From contig JADLAX010000027.1 in the NCBI GenBank assembly GCA_020848035.1, positions 120,490-184,489 of the forward strand: DNA of 64,000 bases, read 5' to 3'. Positions 56,892 through 64,000 of this stretch are shown here, one piece after another. Both the position numbers and the translations under genes were made by a program. The notes below the pieces were generated by a model. The model saw only the letters and a list, made by a program, of their open reading frames with translations. It made no database searches and was not told the origin of the DNA. Origin of the DNA: Anaerolineae bacterium (GTDB lineage: Bacteria > Chloroflexota > Anaerolineae > Promineifilales > Promineifilaceae). Each line of letters starts with the position of its first letter. The stretch's first letter is position 1.

Positions 56892-58754
56892 TTATGGCAT
56901 TGACTGAAAATTTCCCTCTAAAATCACTGTCATCTGGTCGGCCCGGGTGGCAAAAGCGGGACGGTTTTGCCGCTGCCACCAGCCCACATAAACGGTCATC
57001 TCCGTCCGTACTTCAGGCAGTTGTATCAAATAGGGCACCGCCTGTTCATACTGGCCCTGCCAGACGTAGCTATAGCCTAACGATTTACCTATGCCGCGAT
57101 GGTTAGGTGCCTGGGCGTTGGCCTGTACCAGATGAGACACGGCCGTTTCATACTCTCGCGCCACCATGGCCATCACACCCAACCGGTGCAGCGCTGTGCG
57201 ATTGTCCGGATCCAGCGCCAGGGCTTGCTCAAAATAAGTGGTGGCCTCGTTAAACCGCTCCAAATTCTGGCCACTGTCCCACTGATCCGTGGGCCAGCCC
57301 ACCAGCTCGGCGCGAGCCAGGGCTAGCCCGCCCAAATTGGCATACCACTGCGCCACAATCGGCCGCCGCAATCCCACAAAAAGAGCCACCAGCAGAACGG
57401 CCGTTACGCCCCCCGCCAGCCCCCAGCGAGCCAGACGTTTGGTGAAGGGGACGGCCGTTTCCGCTTCGCTTTGCCGGGTCACCAGCACCACCATAGCCGG
57501 GGCAAAAAAGAGCAGCGGCGAGGCATGACTGCCAAACAGCGCATCGTCTACCAGGCCGTGCAGCACCATCACCACCAGGCTCACCAACGCGCCCCAGCGG
57601 AACAGCACCAGGTCATCCGAGTTCATCTTGTCGGATCGCCACCGCCGGGAACGTTCCCCTGTTTCGTCCGGCTGTTTGCCCCTGCGGGAAAAATCGGACT
57701 GCTCCAGCAGCAGCCAGAAACTGCTGCCAATCAGCACCAGCAGCGCCACCAGGGCCACCAAACCTTGCTCCAGCCAGACGTCCAGAAACAGGTTGCTGTA
57801 CGCGGCAAAAAAGACCGGTGTCACCTGGATGTACTGCGCGTACAGGGCGGGAAACGTGGCCAAACCGCTGCCGGTGATGGCAAAATCTTGAATCAGAAAC
57901 AACGTCTGCCGGGCCAAAACCAAGCGGCCAGAGGCGTGGCCAATGCCCGACATGGAGGCCACGACAACCAGCAGCAATCCAGCAGCCAGCAGGGCAAGAA
58001 CGGCCGTCCCAAAAATGGTGCGCCGCGAGAAGCGCAGCCTCCGCTGCCAACGCCCGCTGATTTCCCACAGCAGCCACAGGCCAAGCCCGGCGGTCAACGA
58101 GAGCCAGGCGCCCAACGAGCTGGTGAAAAGCAGCCCACCGGCGGTAATCACCCCGGTGGCGGCGGCGAGCTGGAGCCAGCGCAGCTGCCGTTTGCGCCAG
58201 GCAAACAGGCCAAAAGCGATGGTAAAGGGCAGCAGCAGGGCCATCATGCCTGCCAGGGTGTTGGGGTGCAAAACGGGGAGGCCAAAGGACGGTCGTAACC
58301 CCATCCAGCGCAGCCCCAGCCGGTTAAACATGCCCAGCTCGGCGGGCCACAGCCGCCAATCGTTGCTGAAGACAAAATAAAGGGCCAGAAGTGCCCCAAT
58401 CGGCCCCGTGCCCCCGGCCAGCAGCCAGACATCACGCCGGGAAACCGAAACCACCGCCAGATAAAGGGCAATCGCGCCGATTAGAACCCACAGTTTGCCT
58501 TGGGCCCCAGTGGCATCATAAGCTGTAAAGGTGCCAATGACGGCCGTTACGCCAAACAGCAGCAGCCAGCCATCCAACCGGGTGCGGCGAAAGGGGGAAC
58601 GACCCGCCGCTATGCGCAAGAACCAGGGAATCAGAATCGCGGCCAGCAGCGGCCAGCCAATCTGTCCTGATGACAAATACCATAAAGCGGCCGCTCCCCC
58701 CGCAAAAACAGTATTGATAACCGGAAACCAACGATCGTTTGCTAATTCAATCAT
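56892..58754 (-). CDS. O-antigen ligase-like membrane protein with C-terminal TPR-like region
   Basis: Multi-TM; ...RPSFGLPVLHPNTLAGMMALLLPF; C-term FEQALALDPDNRTALHRLGVMAMVAREYETAVSHLVQANAQAP. Confidence 0.83.
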   Translation of the reverse strand: MIELANDRWFPVINTVFAGGAAALWYLSSGQIGWPLLAAILIPWFLRIAAGRSPFRRTRLDGWLLLFGVTAVIGTFTAYDATGAQGKLWVLIGAIALYLAVVSVSRRDVWLLAGGTGPIGALLALYFVFSNDWRLWPAELGMFNRLGLRWMGLRPSFGLPVLHPNTLAGMMALLLPFTIAFGLFAWRKRQLRWLQLAAATGVITAGGLLFTSSLGAWLSLTAGLGLWLLWEISGRWQRRLRFSRRTIFGTAVLALLAAGLLLVVVASMSGIGHASGRLVLARQTLFLIQDFAITGSGLATFPALYAQYIQVTPVFFAAYSNLFLDVWLEQGLVALVALLVLIGSSFWLLLEQSDFSRRGKQPDETGERSRRWRSDKMNSDDLVLFRWGALVSLVVMVLHGLVDDALFGSHASPLLFFAPAMVVLVTRQSEAETAVPFTKRLARWGLAGGVTAVLLVALFVGLRRPIVAQWYANLGGLALARAELVGWPTDQWDSGQNLERFNEATTYFEQALALDPDNRTALHRLGVMAMVAREYETAVSHLVQANAQAPNHRGIGKSLGYSYVWQGQYEQAVPYLIQLPEVRTEMTVYVGWWQRQNRPAFATRADQMTVILEGNFQSMP

Positions 58755-58885
58755 GAAACTACTGATTTATTGACGGCCGTTAGTCCAAATTCTGGCAGGT
58801 TGTATTCGGCCAATTATGATTAGGCAGCTGTCCAGGTGAAAACCCGGACAAAACAAGCAATGAGCTTAGGACACTGAGGGTAACA

Positions 58886-58919
58886 GCGGCTTGCGCCTTC
58901 CCAAGAAAGCGCAAGCCGC
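58886..58919. terminator. Perfect 11-bp stem GCGGCTTGCGC-N12-GCGCAAGCCGC downstream of radical SAM gene
   Basis: Located just 3' (minus strand) of the 58932-60617 gene; T tract weak. Confidence 0.6.
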
Positions 58920-58931
58920 CAAAATGATAGG

Positions 58932-60617
58932 TTAATCCCGGTTTGTCTGCCAGCTCAGCGTTTGTAAACCAACACTGAGAGCAGATTTCACCGTGGAAAT
59001 GTCAGAGGCAACCATCTTCAGGTAGGTCATGATGGGTCCGGGCCGCAGCGCCCACTCGCGGAAGGCGCGGCGCTGCCAGTACAGCAGGCGTTCCGCCGAC
59101 AATCCTTCGTAGTCCAGCACCGTGCCCTTATCCATGTCCACCTGTTCCCAGCGTGTGCCGGGGCGGAACCAGCCATTTTTCACCACTTCAAAGAAGAACG
59201 GTGTGCCGGGGTAAGGCGCAGCCACGTGGAACAACGCGATGTCCAGCGGCAGGCCCTTGGAGAAGTCAATGGTCTGGCGAATCGTTTCTTCCGTTTCGCC
59301 GGGCAGACCAATGATGAAGTAACCCCAGTTTTTGATACCGGCGTTACGCGCCCACTGCAAGGAGCGGGCCGCCTTGTCGGGGTAAGCGCCCTTCCGCGCA
59401 TGGCGCAAAATTTGCTCACTGCCGCTTTCAATACCCCAGGAGATGAGCCAGTTACCCGCCTTGCCCATCATGGCCAGCAGCTCTTCATCGACGTAATCCA
59501 CCCGGCTGTTGCATGTCCATTTGAGGTTGATTTTCTCGTCAATCATCCGCTGGCACAAATCCATCACCTGGTCACGATTAACGGTAAACAGGTCGGCATA
59601 CATGTGGATGTTGTTCAGCCCCATCTTTTTCAGCTGCCACAGCTCTTCCATAATCTTCTCGGCGGAGCGCAGGCGAACCGAAAACTGGTAGCTGACGTGT
59701 TTGATGCAGTAGGTGCAGCCCGCCGGGCAGCCACGGCTGGTGACAATGAAGGTAAACGGCCCTTTGATGAGCGGCATACGGTATTTGTCCCAGGGGAGCA
59801 GGTGGTGCATGGGAATGGGCATATCATCCAGATTGGGGATAAACGGCCGTGTCAAATTCACCACGATCTCGTCGGCATCGCGCCAGACCAACCCTTTGAT
59901 CTTGCGCATGTTGACCGTGCCATCTTCATTGTAGGCCGGGGCATACATCGGATCGTGCGTATCAAACATCTTTTTGATGTTATCCGGGCGCTGATCAACC
60001 TTACCTTCCAACACGTCCAGCAAATCGCGGATGGTCAGATCGGGTTCACCCAGCAAAATGAAGTCGAGGGCCGGATACGGCCGCATCGTTTCACGCGGGA
60101 TGGGCGTTACGTGTGTGCCAAAAGCAATCGTTTTAGCGCCGCGTGCCTTGGCCAGAAAACAGCCGTACATATCATTTTCCAGGGTCGGGGCAGTGACCTG
60201 GGTCATGTAATACTTCGGCTTGTATTTGTCTAGCTTGCGCGAAAATTCCGGCCAGCCCATACGCTCGGCGTTGGCATCAATAATCACCACCGAATGCTGC
60301 GGATACAGCATCGCCGCCATTTGGGCCAGGGAAACCTGGGGCCACACCATATTTTCGCGGGTACGGCGTCCCACGCGGTGCTGGGTGCGAATCCACAGAC
60401 CGCCGTCAGGCGTGGGTGGGTTTACCAGCAAAATATCCACCGCTTCCGCGCTGCGTTCGTTTTCCAACAGCCCTTGCCGGACAATGTCGTCGGCTTCGGG
60501 GAAGTTGGCCATACGCAGTTTGGGAACCCGGCGGGTGCCTAAATTCTCGCGCAGAGGATCATCTCTGCGATCTTCTTTGTCATTTACCGTTACATCGTCG
60601 AGCTTAACTTGACTCAT
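58932..60617 (-). CDS. Cobalamin-binding-type radical SAM protein
   Basis: B12-like N-term VDILLVNPPTPDGG...; CPAGCTYC (CxxxCxxC); WGIESGSEQILRHARKG. Confidence 0.9.
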   Translation of the reverse strand: MSQVKLDDVTVNDKEDRRDDPLRENLGTRRVPKLRMANFPEADDIVRQGLLENERSAEAVDILLVNPPTPDGGLWIRTQHRVGRRTRENMVWPQVSLAQMAAMLYPQHSVVIIDANAERMGWPEFSRKLDKYKPKYYMTQVTAPTLENDMYGCFLAKARGAKTIAFGTHVTPIPRETMRPYPALDFILLGEPDLTIRDLLDVLEGKVDQRPDNIKKMFDTHDPMYAPAYNEDGTVNMRKIKGLVWRDADEIVVNLTRPFIPNLDDMPIPMHHLLPWDKYRMPLIKGPFTFIVTSRGCPAGCTYCIKHVSYQFSVRLRSAEKIMEELWQLKKMGLNNIHMYADLFTVNRDQVMDLCQRMIDEKINLKWTCNSRVDYVDEELLAMMGKAGNWLISWGIESGSEQILRHARKGAYPDKAARSLQWARNAGIKNWGYFIIGLPGETEETIRQTIDFSKGLPLDIALFHVAAPYPGTPFFFEVVKNGWFRPGTRWEQVDMDKGTVLDYEGLSAERLLYWQRRAFREWALRPGPIMTYLKMVASDISTVKSALSVGLQTLSWQTNRD

Positions 60618-60686
60618 TGTCTTTCTCCTTGCTATGCCCGTTTCTTTTTCTGAGGCTGCTCAAAATGACCCAAGATCGCTATCGAT

Positions 60687-61892
60687 CTAAGAGCCATATC
60701 CTTTTAAATCACGTTTCGCTAAAATTTCACGCTGGCTTAGCTCTTCAAGAACTCGCAGCAGTACCCAATAGATGATTAACTGCAAGCCAACCAGTGTAGA
60801 CATGGCGCTGCCCAAAAGGTAGAGCCATACCCGCTGAATCGGCCATTGTTGATTAATTGCTAATGTCAACGTGCCCACGCCAATTAAAATGCCCAGGAAA
60901 ATACCCAGCATGCCCATCCAGCTGAAGTGGCGGTTGATGGGCGTTTTGAAGATGGGCTTGCGGAACAATCCCTGGCGGATCGGCTGTTTGTGGAAAATTG
61001 AAACCAGGTAGTTGAAGGTGATCCCCAGGGCAAAGATGCTGATACCACTCACCGAGCCGATGAGCGCTGTGAAAACGGCCGTTACCCCCCAGGCCCCCAA
61101 TCGCGTGGTATCACCAATCCGGGCAAGCACCAGGCCCAACAGCACCAGGCCAGCCAGGCCAATGCCCGCCAAACCAATCAGACCCAGAATGCGCACCGGG
61201 TTGTAGGTCATCGCTGTCCAGATCATAGATTCCAGGAATAAACGGCCGTCATGCACCACGCTCAATTTGGAACGACCCAACCGCTCGCTGTAGGGAATCG
61301 GAATTTCGGTCATCTTGATTTGCTCATGCAGCGCACGAGTGCTCATCACCGGGGTCAGGTTCAACCCGTCCGGCAGCGGGTAGATTTTCTCCAGCACTTC
61401 CCGCTTAAACACGCGCATGCCGCTGGCGCTGTCGGTAATGCGCTGGCGGCCCAAAATGCTGAGCAAATTGGCAAAAAAGAAGTTACCCACCCGGCGCGTC
61501 ATGGGCATCTGGCTGTCGGCCCCCGCCATGCGCGAGCCAACCACAATTTCTGAGCCATTCATCGCTTCCACGCACAGCTTGGGGAAATACTCAGGCGGAT
61601 AGGTACCATCGGCGTCCAAAAAGCCGATCAATTCCCCTCTGGCCTGGCTGAAGCCTGTTTTAAGCGCACCGCCATATCCCTTGTTTTTGGGATGTTTGAT
61701 CATGGTGACGCCCTGAATACCGCTGGCAATTTCGACGGTTCTATCTTTGGAGCCATCATCAACAACAAGCAGTTCCAAATCATCGACGCCTACCTCACGC
61801 AGGGAGTCCCGCACCGCCAGGACACGATGGGCAATTTCCGCAATTCCATCTTCTTCATTGTAGGCCGGTATAACAACAGAGAGTGTGGTCAT
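60687..61892 (-). CDS. Glycosyltransferase family 2 (polyprenyl-phosphate sugar transferase-like) with C-terminal TM segments
   Basis: LSVVIPAYNEEDGIAEIAHRV; LLVVDDGSKDRTVEIA; GFLDADGTYPPEYF. Confidence 0.9.
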   Translation of the reverse strand: MTTLSVVIPAYNEEDGIAEIAHRVLAVRDSLREVGVDDLELLVVDDGSKDRTVEIASGIQGVTMIKHPKNKGYGGALKTGFSQARGELIGFLDADGTYPPEYFPKLCVEAMNGSEIVVGSRMAGADSQMPMTRRVGNFFFANLLSILGRQRITDSASGMRVFKREVLEKIYPLPDGLNLTPVMSTRALHEQIKMTEIPIPYSERLGRSKLSVVHDGRLFLESMIWTAMTYNPVRILGLIGLAGIGLAGLVLLGLVLARIGDTTRLGAWGVTAVFTALIGSVSGISIFALGITFNYLVSIFHKQPIRQGLFRKPIFKTPINRHFSWMGMLGIFLGILIGVGTLTLAINQQWPIQRVWLYLLGSAMSTLVGLQLIIYWVLLRVLEELSQREILAKRDLKGYGS

Positions 61893-62092
61893 AGTTTTGT
61901 CGCACCGCTTTTGTCATCGGCAAACGTTCACTTTTGCCGATTGTTTGGGTAAAAGCAGGCGGCGAATGGACCTGATCGGGTTCTGCACCTTTCCCGCTTT
62001 CACTATGAGAATTTTTTACCAATTCAAGATTTGTTTGAGGTTCACTATACGTGGGTTACCTTAAGTTTTGTCTGTAGACTGGCAGACGGCCG

Positions 62093-62827
62093 TTAAAAAT
62101 GCACTTCTGCCGCACGGGCTGGGGCTTGCCCATCAATGGTTTTGATCACTTTGGCCGGTACACCCGCCACCACGGAATGAGGCGGCACATCCCTGGTCAC
62201 CACCGCGCCTGCGGCCACCACGGACCCTTTACCCACACGCACGCCGTCGGTAATGACCGCACCTGCGCCCAACCAGCAGTCATCTTCGATGACGATGCCT
62301 TCGGCGGTGATACCCTGGTGGATAAACGGCCGTTTCGGGTCATCAAAAATGTGGTTCACGGCAATAATCTGGGTAAACGGCGAGGTAAACACCCGATCGC
62401 CAATCGTCACGCCACCCTGCCCGCGAATAATGCTGTATTCGCCAATCAGGCTGTCGCGCCCAATTTTGATGCCCGAATGGGGCAAATTGCGGAAGTTGTA
62501 CACGTGCAGCACCGCCCCGTGCATCACAATCGTCTCCTCACCAATCTCGATACCGGCCGGGCAGGCGTGTAAATAGCTGCCCTGGTCCAGGTAAACACCG
62601 TTTTTGAGGGTGATGTGGTTGGCAAAGCGCAGGCGCACATTGTTTTCAATAGCAGCCATGCCCTCCATGCGCAAAATCAGGCGGTACAAAAAGCCGCGCA
62701 GGCCAATGCCCACAATGGTCGGCACCCAACCGACCAGCAGAAAGAGCAGCTGCTCCAACATATACCGCCCCAGCCCAGAAGCCTGGCGGCTCAAATACAG
62801 TCGAACACTTTCAAGAACTTTAGACAC
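62093..62827 (-). CDS. Left-handed beta-helix (hexapeptide) acyltransferase
   Basis: [51 protein letters not shown]. Confidence 0.9.
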   Translation of the reverse strand: MSKVLESVRLYLSRQASGLGRYMLEQLLFLLVGWVPTIVGIGLRGFLYRLILRMEGMAAIENNVRLRFANHITLKNGVYLDQGSYLHACPAGIEIGEETIVMHGAVLHVYNFRNLPHSGIKIGRDSLIGEYSIIRGQGGVTIGDRVFTSPFTQIIAVNHIFDDPKRPFIHQGITAEGIVIEDDCWLGAGAVITDGVRVGKGSVVAAGAVVTRDVPPHSVVAGVPAKVIKTIDGQAPARAAEVHF

Positions 62828-63229
62828 TGCGATGTTTTTAACCGATTGTGATGTGCTGAATTTTGCTGATCCACACCTGCCAATTCAGGTTTAACGGCGG
62901 TGCGGCGCTCCCTGCCTGTTCGATTTGGTGGCGACCATCGTGCCTGTGCCAACACAATTGCACAGCCAGACAACCAGGGATACGGCCGTTTGCCGCCCAA
63001 AAGCCAGGTGGCTAACCAGGCAGATAGATTGTCAGCGTGCTTGTAGCGCAGCTTCAGGTGGATGACAAATACAGTGTTGAATCGTGGTAGGTGTTGATGC
63101 TTAGCATTGGCTCACACCTGGTAAGCTTTTATCGTCCCAAATTATTGGTGGGCTATCTTACAAAGGTACTTACACCCTGCACGGCCGCAGCCAAACATGA
63201 TCTTGCGCCACACTTGACACACCTACCAC

Positions 63230-63250
63230 TTGAGATTAGAATAATCTCAA
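63230..63250 (+). promoter_or_regulatory. Putative ArsR-family operator TTGAGATTA-GAA-TAATCTCAA
   Basis: 9-bp perfect dyad, ~48 bp upstream of HTH regulator ATG. Confidence 0.6.
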
Positions 63251-63297
63251 TCATTCTACTTTTTTTAAATGTTCATCTAGAATAAAACAGGACAGGT

Positions 63298-63897
63298 ATG
63301 ACCACCCCCGATGAATTGGCCCATGAATTTTTGGTCGACGATATTGAACTCTTAAAAGTGATTGCCCACAGTACGCGGCTAGACATTTTGCAATCCTTGA
63401 AATATCCCAAAACCGTTAAAGAGATTGCCAGACTGCTCAAGCTGCCCGCCACCAAGCTGTACTACCATGTAAATATGATGGAAAAACACGGCCTCATTCA
63501 GGTCGTGGAAACCAATATCGTGTCGGGCATTGTGGAAAAGAAGTACCAGGTAGTGGCCCGCAACTACCGAATTGACGATCAGCTCCTGGCCGATCAATCT
63601 ACCAGCACAGAAAATATGTACCGGATGGTCAGCGCGATGTTGGACATGACCCGGTCTGAAATTCAGCGCACAATGGCGGTTACCCAGCAAAATCCGTTCG
63701 ACGCATCGCGGGGCATTTTGTGGCGCACCACGCTGCGGCTTACACCTGAACAATATACGGAGCTGTACGGCCGTTTCCAAACCTTCCTCGAAGAACTCAA
63801 CGCGCTAAATCCAGACGGTAAGGAAGCAGGCACCGATTTGTATGGCCTTACCCTGGCCTGGTACCCCGTAGTGACTCCCGCGGAGGACGAAACATGA
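63298..63897 (+). CDS. ArsR-like winged-helix transcriptional regulator
   Basis: LLKVIAHSTRLDILQSLKYPKTVKEIARLLKLPATKLYYHVNMMEKHGLIQVVE. Confidence 0.88.
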   Translation: MTTPDELAHEFLVDDIELLKVIAHSTRLDILQSLKYPKTVKEIARLLKLPATKLYYHVNMMEKHGLIQVVETNIVSGIVEKKYQVVARNYRIDDQLLADQSTSTENMYRMVSAMLDMTRSEIQRTMAVTQQNPFDASRGILWRTTLRLTPEQYTELYGRFQTFLEELNALNPDGKEAGTDLYGLTLAWYPVVTPAEDET

Positions 63898-64000
63898 ACC
63901 CCATTTCAGACGCATGGTTGGCACGGGCCAGGGAAAATACGGCCGTTTTCCAGCAAAATCCCCACGTTAAAGCGATCCTGGTCACTGGCTCAGTAGCCAA
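63894..64000 (+). CDS. Nucleotidyltransferase-domain protein (3' truncated)
   Basis: ATGA overlap with upstream stop; MNPISDAWLARARENTAVFQQNPHVKAILVTGSVA, GS motif of nucleotidyltransferase fold. Confidence 0.5.
   Translation, partial: MNPISDAWLARARENTAVFQQNPHVKAILVTGSVA

Larger units (their letters stand above)
618..63946. repeat. Dispersed highly iterated palindrome ACGGCCGT (HIP1-like), ~98 exact copies by manual count
   Basis: Examples: 618-625, 2730-2737, 4458-4465, 6490-6497, 20330-20337, 20379-20386, 28276-28283, 28310-28317, 50414-50421, 50438-50445, 63939-63946. Confidence 0.95.

Noticed and set aside
2730-63946. Recurring ETAV / NGR peptide motif in many unrelated proteins
   Set aside because: Not a protein motif: it is the translation of the ACGGCCGT DNA word in different frames

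Overview
This 64 kb window looks chromosomal, moderately high in GC, and Chloroflexota-like (lineage is an inference from gene content and style). No rRNA, tRNA, CRISPR array or transposase was recognised. The left ~20 kb is mixed housekeeping and accessory genes: an arginine-decarboxylase-like fragment, a substrate-binding/OmpA protein next to a substrate-binding/VWA lipoprotein, a methyltransferase, dus, an AT-rich orphan, an AttH/CrtC-like lipocalin, a MacB/Lol-type ABC pair, folE, an NDH-2-like oxidoreductase, rpe, tkt, an SDR, SRAP and gmhB-like. From ~20.7 to ~62.8 kb an almost unbroken minus-strand run encodes a cell-surface glycan locus. It contains a Wzc-type tyrosine kinase, GmhA/HddA-like heptose enzymes, many GT4/GT2/GT39 glycosyltransferases, two sulfotransferases, two sulfatase-fold proteins lacking an obvious FGly motif, two Wzy/WaaL-like proteins, a Wzm/Wzt exporter, two BNR/sialidase-like membrane-anchored proteins, an AP-superfamily phosphodiesterase, a carbamoyltransferase/SGNH/DUF5989-like cassette, a B12-radical SAM enzyme and a hexapeptide acyltransferase. 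The most striking signal is not a gene. The palindromic octamer ACGGCCGT occurs roughly 98 times by manual count, against about 2 expected from composition. It is scattered through coding and noncoding DNA in all reading frames, resembling cyanobacterial HIP1 but with a different word. Also notable are several families of iterated 7-9 bp intergenic repeats folded into long perfect inverted repeats, and composite GTAGGGGCGAGGC palindromic elements flanking a methyltransferase gene.
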